A stretch of DNA of 64,000 nucleotides. Source: a bacterium (lineage in GTDB: Bacteria; Armatimonadota; Abditibacteriia; Abditibacteriales; Abditibacteriaceae). Below the pieces are notes generated by a model. It was not told the DNA's origin and ran no database searches. It worked only from the letters and a program-made list of their open reading frames with translations. The translations under genes and the position numbers were made by a program. Location: positions 62,001 to 126,000 of the forward strand of contig SDZD01000004.1 of assembly GCA_004172935.1 (NCBI GenBank). The letters are read 5' to 3'. The number at the start of each line of letters is the position of its first letter. Position 1 is the stretch's first letter. Positions 16,701 through 23,492 of this stretch are shown in pieces.

Positions 16701-17136
16701 TGGCTAGGCTCCACTCCAACTTCTTCCCACCAACTTCAGTGCGCCCCCATCCATCGCGCAACTGTATTACCCATCCATATTTCGAGTCGCCGCGAACCCA
16801 GACCGAAATCTCCTGAGTCACCCCTGGAATCACCAGCGGTTGAGTGGGCACCCCTTTAAAAAACTCAAACCCCTTCCCCGAAAAAGCCGCCTCAAAATCC
16901 AGCGACCCCTTTGCCCCATCCCTCAACTCATCGGCAACATCAGCAGAAACCTGTGTGCTTCCCCCCGCGCTACTATCATCCGAAATCCGCCACGCCTGAT
17001 TATCAAACGGTTCTGCCACCTTCCGTACAACCTGAGCCTGAACAGGCACAAAAAGCCCGCAAGCCAACAACCCCGCCCAAAGGCTAAGGGACTTTGAGAA
17101 GATGCAAGACGGCACAGGAGAACACGATGTTTTCAT
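13720..17136 (-). CDS. Large secreted clan GH-A-like glycoside hydrolase with C-terminal CBM9-like domain
   Basis: The 1138-residue protein has a signal peptide (1-34). It then has a beta-sandwich of carbohydrate-binding type (about 40-200), a short Ala/Pro linker, another beta domain (about 235-335) and a TIM-barrel region (about 345-660). In the barrel, ELDNEYD (Asn454-Glu455) fits the acid/base and HWLTEFGW (Glu568) the nucleophile of retaining clan GH-A enzymes, as in families GH39 or GH5. After the barrel come NEW3-like beta domains (about 740-930). Last is a CBM9/DOMON-like sugar-binding domain (about 945-1138: MDGDLSDWG, AYMAWSSQGLYLALDVRD, TEMFIDTRND). The family and substrate cannot be fixed from motifs alone; a plant or microbial polysaccharide is likely. 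Confidence 0.78.
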   Translation of the reverse strand: MKTSCSPVPSCIFSKSLSLWAGLLACGLFVPVQAQVVRKVAEPFDNQAWRISDDSSAGGSTQVSADVADELRDGAKGSLDFEAAFSGKGFEFFKGVPTQPLVIPGVTQEISVWVRGDSKYGWVIQLRDGWGRTEVGGKKLEWSLAKELDGKWRKATLKVPADWIQPISIDGVLGHNYGHTTEKVNSVLHLDQLEVENDISDVDAETGALKSWVAPPPAADAKAPVVKQPVAPLLQMKVEATEAHNVFSGVAPQFLLGAKNWRPQVANGTLNWKVVDWNGATVKSGNAPLKVEDNLALALPIDATKFGVYRLESSVKWADGKSLDISQPFAIIPVARPLTDAEKDASPYGLNVLSARQPMPETFRKAGIVWFRDYGFNYEWMVRAKGGDRSYSGWPWYPKIVKSYENSGARVLANLQKAIKPPSDGKVGPDQAWTRELVDIENAFPSIRAFELDNEYDLNRENINAEEAIGWKNYGSYHKKFGEVTQLLGDGKFIAAENGRAGIWPERVRKQIESGAFDSIGVINSHYYAGVPAPEVSATNYNTGMALQETSALWFDQLRDIKKVARSDGKPRQHWLTEFGWDTKAGPVVSATEQAAYLARAYMMLAAAGTEKGFWYWDLDSPGANNFFDGCGLFTFDQLPKLSYAAYAGLTQMLPKPEYIGMISAGENTWGYLFRNEGKLVASLWTLDGKKGPNVNFEGAKVYDFLANPLDKTEMQLGMEPVYAVGVGENSRFARQAAYSLSTPYLVSMTAGDSVTTTLQIKNTRSAPISGKVQLQLPEGWTDTSGAQNISVTAGKTVEVPLSFHISNDEGLGEKTVRIGVSEGEPLVNIPLRVSIERPVLMTVRGLQGEPGQSEVKVRVSNQSARPLDGTVRFKLPALWNTATPEIKVDALKPAEVRDITATVNWTADWKNGEQALVEYRSADGRTAQQPLIPSRLTLHKAPDGLKMDGDLSDWGTQNKLPDWVLGSTQGEAKASAYMAWSSQGLYLALDVRDSRGIVPDPRAFWQGDVTEMFIDTRNDKTARKYEAGDHQFWFAPQLEQKRAYTGQWKRGGEIGESRFDIGGIQSSVVRKGDGYVMECLLPAAQIKEFKAVVGTRIGLNLNITVKGAQGDREVFWPNPKADSTEQPANWGTVTLGN

Positions 17137-17208
17137 TAATTGACGGTGTTGCTCACATTAATGAATATAAAAGTCATTATGAAACAGAGATAAATGTTCA
17201 CATGTCTT

Positions 17209-18093
17209 CTATTTCATTTCATGTTCAAATATTTGGAATAGTATGAGAGCAATCCAATTAGCTACATTTTGATTTATGATGTAGAAAAATTCATTGCCGT
17301 CAATGATATTTTCTGAAGTGAAATTATCTGCTGAACCTGTAAGGGCATGAAAGTACTTATTGCGAATTTTTATGGCAACATCTAGTATGTCTTCACTATA
17401 AATCTCTATTGTGCTGTAAGGTGACGCCGACAATAATCTATTTTGTTGGATAGTAGATAATATTGCATTATAGTAACTCCTTTGCCAGTCATGATGAGAT
17501 GATTGTATGTAAAAATTTACATGTATAGAAGTCAAAGATGAATCAATGAAGTCATGTATGAAATTTTTTAGAACAGCGAGTTCACCTATTCGTGCTTCTG
17601 TGAAATAGCTCCGCAATTTATTGAAAGTTCTTTCATATCCTTGTGCTTTGGCAGCCCAAATGAGTGGTAAACAATAGGCCATTCTCTCTATTATTCTGTA
17701 TAAATGAAGAAACGCACTTTGATGGTGACCATTGTGGCTATAATAGAAGAAATTGCAATATTCGTGAAAAATTTCTTTGTAAAAGTTGCGATTGTGATTT
17801 TGGTGTGCAGTAAGGTGTGAACCTAAATCTTGAATACTACAAGTAAACGCTGATTGTATCAGTCCGACATTTGCTCTAACGTTGGTTGTATAAGTGAGAT
17901 TTGAATAATTATTGCGTTGACGAATTGTTTTATTGGTCAATGTACACTGAAAACCCATAGAACCAACTAAAAGCCTAATCAACAGAGATTTATAATTTAT
18001 TTGTGGCGATCCAATTTGGAGGGATATTGGTAGTGTTGATGCAACTCCACTTGGAAAAAGATCTATAGGTGTGAATCTAGAAGGATTTGGCAT
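17209..18093 (-). CDS. AT-rich gene: HEPN-motif protein, possible toxin/effector
   Basis: I do not recognise the family of this 294-residue protein. Near its C-terminus it has IRNKYFHAL (Arg244-Asn245 to His249), an exact RNxxxH motif. That motif is the catalytic signature of HEPN ribonucleases in toxin-antitoxin, abortive-infection and CRISPR-linked proteins. It sits in a helical context (LDVAIKIRNKYFHALTGSADNF). A second helical block (about 124-165: SAFLHLYRIIERMAYCLPLIWAAKAQGYERTFNKL) resembles HEPN-type bundles. GC is near 30 % in sampled rows against 53-62 % in flanking genes, so it was probably acquired. It starts 8 bp after the stop of the partner gene. A defence effector is the leading idea; it is unproven. 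Confidence 0.6.
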   Translation of the reverse strand: MPNPSRFTPIDLFPSGVASTLPISLQIGSPQINYKSLLIRLLVGSMGFQCTLTNKTIRQRNNYSNLTYTTNVRANVGLIQSAFTCSIQDLGSHLTAHQNHNRNFYKEIFHEYCNFFYYSHNGHHQSAFLHLYRIIERMAYCLPLIWAAKAQGYERTFNKLRSYFTEARIGELAVLKNFIHDFIDSSLTSIHVNFYIQSSHHDWQRSYYNAILSTIQQNRLLSASPYSTIEIYSEDILDVAIKIRNKYFHALTGSADNFTSENIIDGNEFFYIINQNVANWIALILFQIFEHEMK

Positions 18094-18101
18094 AATTCAA
18101 A

Positions 18102-19109
18102 TTATGAAATTTCCGATAAGATGTCTAGAAGCTCATTCTCATCCAACAGCCTTAATTTTGAGTAATTAGCTACAAAATATGCAACAGCCTTTCTCCTTTG
18201 CGCTCCAAGCCTAATTTTAGACACATCGAACGATGAGAACGAAGACTCAAACGTTTTTATAGAAATCTCAAATTCTTCTGCCTTGAAATCCTTCAAATAA
18301 AAATAAGAGTTGCGTATACCCACGCAAAATCCGATTAGATTATTTGATACTCTGAACCAATCTAGCAAATATGGAGAATCTATAAGATCAGACATTAATT
18401 CTATAATATTAGAAAACTCAATTCCATCTTGAGTAATATTGGAGTGCAGTATTTTCTCAGCAATCAGTTCATCCATTTTTTCTTCGATGATCTTTTGATT
18501 GTCAATATTTGTGGAATTGCTCAAAAAGGATATGTATCCTTTTATCAAATCAGATTTATTAAAAGAACCTCGTTGGCCGGATTCTTTTTCTGTCCTGAAT
18601 TTGATACTTAAACTTTCGAAATCGTATAGATTGGCTGTCAGAATTTCTATTTGGTGTCTAGCTGACATCGGCTTTTGGCCGTTGTTTAGAGTTATCATTC
18701 TATACAGGAGGTTGTCCATAGAGGGGCAGATTATTATGTTGAGAAATATCGGCCTATTGAGATCTAGATTTCTTTTGCTGGAATGGGCTCTGCTAAGTGT
18801 ATTCAGTCTCTGTATTCCATCTAAAACAAAACCTCTGCCGATATTATCATTGATATAATCCGCTATATTATCGTCATCGAACCGTGAACTATTTTCAAGA
18901 AAAGCTATTGTTAGTGGCGGCATAATACAGCCGATAGATAAGTCTTTTTCTAGTCTCTGGTAAAATTTGGCGTTTTGTAACTTGCGCTGTATTTCCAGCT
19001 TGTCCATCAAAGAGACTAGTTTTTCAATGGCAAATCTGTAGTCAGTAACAGCTGTGACAAACTTGCCTTTTATTACTTCGTCATTGTTAACAGAGAGGAT
19101 GTTTACCAT
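18102..19109 (-). CDS. AT-rich gene: DGQHR/ParB-like domain protein, partner of the HEPN protein
   Basis: The 335-residue protein (from the ATG at 19109) shows GRGFVLDGIQRLNTLSRA, with DGIQRL at 97-102, and MITLNNGQKPMSARHQIEIL (about 138-157). The DG(Q)xR plus NNGQxPMS pattern is that of the DGQHR/DUF262/ParB-like nuclease superfamily found in DNA-modification and phage-defence loci (for example DndB-like proteins). The central His of DGQHR is replaced (DGIQR). The C-terminal half is helical with no motif I know. A GTG at 19163 would add 18 residues but overlaps the upstream gene. The gene is followed by the HEPN-motif gene 8 bp later, with equally low GC. Confidence 0.65.
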   Translation of the reverse strand: MVNILSVNNDEVIKGKFVTAVTDYRFAIEKLVSLMDKLEIQRKLQNAKFYQRLEKDLSIGCIMPPLTIAFLENSSRFDDDNIADYINDNIGRGFVLDGIQRLNTLSRAHSSKRNLDLNRPIFLNIIICPSMDNLLYRMITLNNGQKPMSARHQIEILTANLYDFESLSIKFRTEKESGQRGSFNKSDLIKGYISFLSNSTNIDNQKIIEEKMDELIAEKILHSNITQDGIEFSNIIELMSDLIDSPYLLDWFRVSNNLIGFCVGIRNSYFYLKDFKAEEFEISIKTFESSFSSFDVSKIRLGAQRRKAVAYFVANYSKLRLLDENELLDILSEIS

Positions 19110-19147
19110 AGTATAATATAATATAATATAAATAAGTAAGTAAGTGG
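19110..19147. repeat. Short tandem repeats forming the promoter region of the AT-rich module
   Basis: Directly upstream of the ATG at 19109 lie about four copies of a TATAA-type five-base unit (19112-19132). Next to it are three to four copies of a four-base AAGT unit (19134-19145). On the minus strand the first tract supplies overlapping TATATT/TATACT -10-like boxes that touch the start codon, so transcripts could be leaderless. Such tracts can change in length and so change expression. Confidence 0.55.
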
Positions 19148-19150
19148 AAT

Positions 19151-19696
19151 TTACCAAGTCCACAACTGCGGTGTCACTTCGTCGCCATTAATTTGGAGCA
19201 AGCCGCACGCATACTTCGGCCCCCAGCGTTTGTCCGTTGGTGAGCCGGGGTTGAAGAAGAGTAGGGTGTGTCCCTCGTGGCGATGCCACATCACCATCGG
19301 GTTGTGCGAGTGGCCGAAAATCAGCACCGAAACGTCGTCCTCAAACTCGAATTGTGATAGCGCGTTCGCCGCTGTCATGGCGTTGCCCGCGAACTGGTCG
19401 AGTGGCTTGAAGTATTCGTTGTCGCGTCCTCGGTCGCCGTGGCACAGGCCAATGGTAATACCCTCGATCTGCACGCGCCGTGTGCGTGGCAGTTCGAGGT
19501 GAGCGGGGTCGTTATTACCGCGCACGCCAATGACCGGAGCGATGCGCTCCAGGTCATTCAACGCGCGACGCGAGGTGAAGTCGCCAGCATGAAGAATCAT
19601 ATCGACGCCGCGAAAATGCTCGATGACACGCTCTGGAATGCCGCGCCGACCGCTTTCACTTAAATGGGTATCCGAAATTACGCCAATTCTCTTAAT
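19151..19696 (-). CDS. YfcE/MJ0936-type metallophosphoesterase, probable ATT start
   Basis: This calcineurin-like phosphodiesterase (181 residues) has the dimetal motifs in order: GVISDTH, LHAGDF, VRGNND, GLCHGD, and FGHSHNP with NPGSPT. Relatives hydrolyse phosphodiesters such as p-nitrophenyl phosphate esters or cyclic nucleotides; the natural substrate is often unknown. Family members normally begin MKRIGVISDTH. Here that Met position is ATT (19696-19694), preceded by AAGGAGGTGA, an almost perfect Shine-Dalgarno ten bases upstream. A TTG at 19729 would put that Shine-Dalgarno inside the gene, so I chose ATT. The stop lies next to the acquired AT-rich module. Confidence 0.88.
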   Translation of the reverse strand: MKRIGVISDTHLSESGRRGIPERVIEHFRGVDMILHAGDFTSRRALNDLERIAPVIGVRGNNDPAHLELPRTRRVQIEGITIGLCHGDRGRDNEYFKPLDQFAGNAMTAANALSQFEFEDDVSVLIFGHSHNPMVMWHRHEGHTLLFFNPGSPTDKRWGPKYACGLLQINGDEVTPQLWTW

Positions 19697-19775
19697 GCTG
19701 GTTTCACCTCCTTCTTGTAAATCTCCCAATTTCCAACGCCTGAAAACGAACTAAGGTGCCGCTTCTGCTGGGGCC

Positions 19776-20840
19776 TCACGGAAAAACCGCCGCACTTTGC
19801 AGGCCAGCGTTTTCCTCGAAGCCATACATCACGTTCAGGTTTTGCACGACCTGACCGCTGGCTCCTTTGATTAGGTTGTCTAGCGCCGACACCACGATCA
19901 ACCGTCCCGTCCGTTTATCCACCGAACAGGCGATGTCGCAAAAATTCGAGCCGTTGACTGCCTTAATAGAGGGCCATTGACCGAGTGGCAACACGCGAAC
20001 AAAATGTTCGTTTGCGTAGCGCTCCGCCAAAATCGAGTGCGCTTCTTCTGCACTCAATTCCTTCGATGGGGTCGCATAACACGTTGACAAAATTCCGCGC
20101 GCTACGGGCAATAAATGGGCCGTAAAAGTCACCAGTGCCTTCTGGCCGGGAGCTGCATCGCCCAATCCTTGCTCGATTTCGGGAGTATGGCGATGCGTTG
20201 TCACATTATAAGCGCGAAAATCGCCGAAATGTTCGGGAAAGTGTGTTCCGACGCCAAAACTGGCGCGTCCAGCCCCCGAAACGCCCGAAGCGCTGTCCAC
20301 GATAATCGAATCGGCCTTAATCGCGTTCGCCGCGACGAACGGCGATAAAGCCAAAATCGCCGAGGTCGGATAACAACCGGGATTCGCCACCAAACGGGCC
20401 TCTTTAATCTTCTCGCGGTTCCACTCGACAAGCCCATAAACCGCTTCTGCCAACGCTTGCGGCGCCGAATGGTCGAGGTGATACCACTCTTTGTACTCAT
20501 CCGTGCTACGCAAGCGGAAATCTGCGCCTAGGTCGATGACACGCAATCCCCGCTCCAATAGCGGTGCCGCCAAATCCAGCGCCTTGCCATGCCCCATCGC
20601 CAACACGACGACATCGCACTTCTCCGCCAATGCATCGAAGTCGAGCAGTTCCAGTTCCAAATCGCACACCCCACGCAGCGACGGGAACAAATCGGACATG
20701 CGTTGTCCGACGCGCTCTCCAGAGGCTGTAGCGACGGTTAAACGGGCGTTGGGATGGGTTGCCAACAGCCGCGCGAGTTCAGAACCGGTGTAGCCCGACG
20801 CGCCAATAATCCCGACGCGCACGGAAGAAGTCGAAGTCAT
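19776..20840 (-). CDS. argC: N-acetyl-gamma-glutamyl-phosphate reductase
   Basis: ArgC (354 residues) reduces N-acetylglutamyl-5-phosphate to the semialdehyde with NADPH, the third step of arginine synthesis. Seen: the Rossmann loop VGIIGASGYTGSELARLL (about 8-25), the catalytic Cys in ANPGCYPTSAILAL (about 153-166), and VSGAGRASFGVGTHFPE and HRHTPEIEQ with the substrate-binding His residues. Length fits the type-1 family. The ATG at 20840 is supported by the standard N-terminus. No other arginine gene is in the window, so the pathway genes are scattered. Confidence 0.96.
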   Translation of the reverse strand: MTSTSSVRVGIIGASGYTGSELARLLATHPNARLTVATASGERVGQRMSDLFPSLRGVCDLELELLDFDALAEKCDVVVLAMGHGKALDLAAPLLERGLRVIDLGADFRLRSTDEYKEWYHLDHSAPQALAEAVYGLVEWNREKIKEARLVANPGCYPTSAILALSPFVAANAIKADSIIVDSASGVSGAGRASFGVGTHFPEHFGDFRAYNVTTHRHTPEIEQGLGDAAPGQKALVTFTAHLLPVARGILSTCYATPSKELSAEEAHSILAERYANEHFVRVLPLGQWPSIKAVNGSNFCDIACSVDKRTGRLIVVSALDNLIKGASGQVVQNLNVMYGFEENAGLQSAAVFP

Positions 20841-20976
20841 GCCGCGCGAGTTTAACGGCCCTGTCCCAATCTCCCGCCGCTAACTTCAAGAAAAATACCT
20901 TTTCAGGCCCATTATTTCCCCATCCCAACACACTAAACAAGCCTTCCCCACCAAATTATCAGGGACTACATCTCTC

Positions 20977-21000
20977 GTAGAGACGTGCCTTGGCGCGTCT
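20977..21000. repeat. GTAGAGACGTGCC-type inverted repeat
   Basis: GTAGAGACGTGCC is followed by TT and GGCGCGTCT; the nine-base arms (20981-20989, 20992-21000) pair with one G-U type mismatch. This resembles the GTAGAGACG...CGTCTCTAC palindromic repeats that I know from intergenic regions of filamentous cyanobacteria. No gene overlaps it. Confidence 0.5.
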
Positions 21001-21039
21001 AAAAACTCCCCAATCCCCTTACTGAATTCAATGAGCGGT

Positions 21040-21072
21040 CCCCTCCACGCAGTGGGGAGGTTAGGAGGGGCC
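21040..21072. repeat. CCCCTCC...GGAGGGG palindromic repeat
   Basis: An imperfect nested palindrome: CCCCTCCACGCAGTGGGGAG followed by GTTAGGAGGGG. The inner arms CCAC/GTGG and the outer CCCCTCC/GGAGGGG give alternative hairpins. It resembles a repeat seen in intergenic regions of many unrelated bacteria. It is 27 bp from the next repeat. Confidence 0.45.
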
Positions 21073-21098
21073 AAAAACGAGAGGGTGTTACAACTCGG

Positions 21099-21144
21099 CC
21101 CTTCTACCGCTTGCGGGAGAAGGTGGCTGAAAGCCGGATGAGGG
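21099..21144. repeat. REP-like repeat (CCCTTCTACCGCTTGCGGGAG type)
   Basis: CTTCTACCGCTTGCGGGAG is followed by AAGGTGGCTGAAAGCCGGATGAGG. The first half folds as CTTCTACCGC/GCGGGAGAAG and the second as GGCTGAAAGCC. The pattern matches the CCCTCTCCCGC...GCGGGAGAGGG...GAGGG family of intergenic repeats common in proteobacteria, with a few changes. It lies about 40 to 115 bp before the ThuA-like gene, depending on the start chosen. Confidence 0.55.
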
Positions 21145-21261
21145 CCGCGTAGCGGTTGCCCAGCTCAATGCCCACGACAATAAGGAATGGAAAATACCAC
21201 TATCGGTCTCAAAAAATCTCACACAGCCCCCACACCCGCTGTTAACCTTTCCCCGATTCCA

Positions 21262-21912
21262 ATGAAAAAAGCATTAATGGTCTGGGGCGGCTGGGAAGGC
21301 CACCAACCCCGACAAACCGTTGAACGCTTCGCACCGTTCTTACGCGAGCAGGGTTTCGAAGTCCGCATCGAAAATGCGATGGACGTATACACCGACGCCG
21401 ACTACATGAACTCCCTGTCGTTGGTCGTGCCGATCTGGACGATGGGCACCATCACAGGCGAGCAGGAAAAAGGTTTGCTCGACGCCGTCAAATCTGGTGT
21501 CGGTCTGGCCGGATGGCACGGCGGCACGGGCGATGCTTTCCGCAACAGCACTGGTTATCAGTGGATGGTCGGCGGGCAGTGGGTCGCTCATCCTGGCAAC
21601 GGCATCGACTACACCGTCAACATCACCAACAACGACCACGAAATCACGCGCGGCCTCAGCGACTTCGCCGTCCACTCCGAGCAATATTACATGCACACCG
21701 ATCCCGGTAATAACGTCCTCGCTACCACCACCTTTTCGGGCGAACACGAGGGCGCCGACTGGATTGCAGGCACTGTCATGCCCGTCCTTTGGACGCGCCG
21801 TTGGGGTCAGGGCCGCGTCTTCTATTCTAGTCTCGGCCATCAGGACAGCGAGTTCGATGTCTACGAAACCGCCGAAACCGTTCGTCGTGGAATGCTCTGG
21901 GCTGCCCGCTAA
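21262..21912 (+). CDS. ThuA-like domain protein
   Basis: The 216-residue protein has the glutamine-amidotransferase-like fold of ThuA (trehalose utilisation). Visible blocks are [41 protein letters not shown] (flavodoxin-like turn), [32 protein letters not shown], and [26 protein letters not shown] at the C-terminus, the most conserved part. ThuA proteins are often found beside Gfo/Idh/MocA dehydrogenases in sugar-catabolic clusters, and one is encoded 440 bp downstream. The family's reaction is not firmly known. The start could also be the ATG at 21187, which would add an unconserved 25-residue leader; no good ribosome binding site decides. Confidence 0.87.
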   Translation: MKKALMVWGGWEGHQPRQTVERFAPFLREQGFEVRIENAMDVYTDADYMNSLSLVVPIWTMGTITGEQEKGLLDAVKSGVGLAGWHGGTGDAFRNSTGYQWMVGGQWVAHPGNGIDYTVNITNNDHEITRGLSDFAVHSEQYYMHTDPGNNVLATTTFSGEHEGADWIAGTVMPVLWTRRWGQGRVFYSSLGHQDSEFDVYETAETVRRGMLWAAR

Positions 21913-21973
21913 GCTCCCAAAAAATCCTCGAAATTTATTCGTTTGTAACTTACGTTGTTACATAGAAATAGCG

Positions 21974-22018
21974 TCTACTGTTTAAAGGAGCGATTTTTTG
22001 GCTCCCTTAAACAGTAGA
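21974..22018. terminator. 18-bp hairpin terminator after the ThuA-like gene
   Basis: Arms TCTACTGTTTAAAGGAGC (21974-21991) and 22001-22018 pair with one G-U type mismatch around a loop containing six T. It lies about 60 bp after the ThuA-like stop. Confidence 0.8.
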
Positions 22019-22102
22019 TAATGGCATATCCCTCTCGCCCCCTTCACCTCAATCTCCGTTGTTTGGAGTTCCCCATTCTCATTAACCGCCTTTTCACTCG
22101 AA

Positions 22103-22235
22103 AAGATTGATTAATCAATCTTGAACCCCCATTTCACGCTCAAGTTTTCAAGCGTTCCCCCATTTATTCAATCTTTTGATCTCATTTTTGCCCCAAAAAA
22201 TTGAATAAACCCCGAAAAAGATTGATTTCGGTGGC
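22103..22235 (+). promoter_or_regulatory. 133-bp dispersed intergenic element, copy A (palindrome plus AAGATTGATT sites)
   Basis: Copy A starts with the perfect 20-base palindrome AAGATTGATTAATCAATCTT (22103-22122). It runs through a conserved spacer (TTTCACGCTCAAG, GCGTTCCC), an ATTCAATCTTTT site and an AAAAGATTGATTTCGG site to 22235. Weaker likeness goes on to about 22255. A clearly homologous block of the same length occurs at 35542-35674 in opposite orientation. Both copies point their AAAGATTGATTTCGG end toward a gene start, here the dehydrogenase gene 119 bp away. Iterated dyad sites suggest a transcription-factor array. The remaining bases 22256-22353 are AT-rich promoter sequence without a clear -35/-10 pair. 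Confidence 0.7.
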
Positions 22236-22353
22236 TAATTCAATTCTCAATAACGCCCCTAATTGGCGTCCGCGAAAAAACTAAAAATAATCTATCCTCG
22301 CCCACTAAAATTTCACGGTTTTTTGTTTCAAAACTCGCTAACCTGTGGCCCCC

Positions 22354-23451
22354 ATGGAAAACACTAAAATCGGCATCATCGGATGTGGCAACATTTCGAA
22401 TGCCTACTTCTCAACAGGCGACCGATTCGACTTCTTCGATATTGTCGCCTGCGCTGACCTCAATATCGAAGCCGCCCGCGCCAAAGCCGAGCAGTGGAAA
22501 ATCCCGAAAGCCTGTTCGGTACATGAACTCCTCGCCGACCCCGAAATCGAGTTCATCATCAACCTCACCATCCCGCAGGCGCACGGCCCGGTCATGTTGC
22601 AATGCCTCGAAGCGGGCAAATCGGTCTACACCGAAAAACCCTTCACCGTCACCCGCGAAGAGGCCCTGCAAATCAACCAACTCGCCAAGCAAAAAGGTCT
22701 GCGCGTCGGCTCTGCTCCCGATACCTTCCTCGGCGGCGGCCACCAAACCTGCCGCAAGCTGATCGACGAGGGCGCCATCGGCGAAATCGTCGGCGCCAGC
22801 GCCTTCATGGTCGGGCGTGGCCACGAATCGTGGCATCCGTCCCCCGAATTTTATTACAAGCGTGGCGGTGGCCCTATGTTCGACATGGGACCCTATTATC
22901 TCACCGACCTCGTCCAACTTGTCGGCCCGGTCAAAAGCGTTTCTGGCTACACGCGCACCACTTTGCCGCAACGCACCATCACCAGTGAACCCAAACGCGG
23001 CCAGCTTATTGATGTCGAAGTCCCCACCCATATCGTTGGCACCTTCGAGTTCCATAACGGCGCTCTCGCTACGATTAACATGAGTTTCGATGTCCACTGG
23101 CACCGCTTACCCCAACTCGAAATCTACGGTACCGAAGGCTCTCTTCAAGTGCCCGACCCCAACGGTTTCGGTGGTCCCGTCGTCCTTAAGCGGGCGGGCG
23201 AAGAGCCGCGCGAGGTGACTCTTACCCACGGCTACACCGATGGGGCGCGTGGCATCGGTATGGCCGATATGATTCTCGCCATGAGAACGGGCCGCGACCA
23301 CCGCTGCAACGAGCGCTTGGCCTACCACGTCCTCGACCTCATGCACGCCTTCCACGACGCCAGCGACGAGCGCACCCATATCGAAATCAAGAGCATCTGT
23401 GAACGCCCCGCCATGCTTCCCGTCGGACTTGAAGAAGGCGAATTGGACTAA
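22354..23451 (+). CDS. Gfo/Idh/MocA-family NAD(P)-dependent oxidoreductase
   Basis: The 365-residue protein has an N-terminal Rossmann domain (KIGIIGCGNISNAY, ACADLN, INLTIPQAHGPVMLQCLEAGKSVYTEKPFTVTREEA). The EKP sequence holds the catalytic Lys near residue 95. A C-terminal alpha/beta domain has GGGPMFDMGPYYLTDLVQL, where the Asp, Tyr and nearby polar residues replace the usual DxxxH. Such enzymes oxidise or reduce sugars, inositols or sugar-derived ketones. The ATG at 22354 follows the family start; a GTG at 22345 adds three residues. It lies downstream of the dispersed regulatory element and of a ThuA-like gene, which suggests a shared sugar pathway. Confidence 0.93.
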   Translation: MENTKIGIIGCGNISNAYFSTGDRFDFFDIVACADLNIEAARAKAEQWKIPKACSVHELLADPEIEFIINLTIPQAHGPVMLQCLEAGKSVYTEKPFTVTREEALQINQLAKQKGLRVGSAPDTFLGGGHQTCRKLIDEGAIGEIVGASAFMVGRGHESWHPSPEFYYKRGGGPMFDMGPYYLTDLVQLVGPVKSVSGYTRTTLPQRTITSEPKRGQLIDVEVPTHIVGTFEFHNGALATINMSFDVHWHRLPQLEIYGTEGSLQVPDPNGFGGPVVLKRAGEEPREVTLTHGYTDGARGIGMADMILAMRTGRDHRCNERLAYHVLDLMHAFHDASDERTHIEIKSICERPAMLPVGLEEGELD

Positions 23452-23466
23452 CTCCTCTTGGCGTGG

Positions 23467-23492
23467 TGAGGGAGACAGCTATGTCTCCCTCA
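23467..23492. terminator. 11-bp bidirectional hairpin between convergent genes
   Basis: TGAGGGAGACA (23467-23477) and TGTCTCCCTCA (23482-23492) are exact complements around a four-base loop. The hairpin overlaps the stop codon of the minus-strand membrane protein gene. Confidence 0.75.

Noticed and set aside
17209-19109. A classical HEPN-MNT toxin-antitoxin pair
   Set aside because: The partner lacks the nucleotidyltransferase motif (GSx...DxD) of MNT antitoxins and is larger; it has a DGQHR-like pattern instead.
17137-19150. A phage, integrase or insertion sequence bringing in the AT-rich module
   Set aside because: I find no transposase, integrase, terminal inverted repeat or target-site duplication at its ends; the base composition alone suggests transfer.
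22103-22235. A CRISPR-like array in the AAGATTGATT repeats
   Set aside because: The repeats are short, unevenly spaced and partly palindromic; there are no spacers of constant length and no cas genes.
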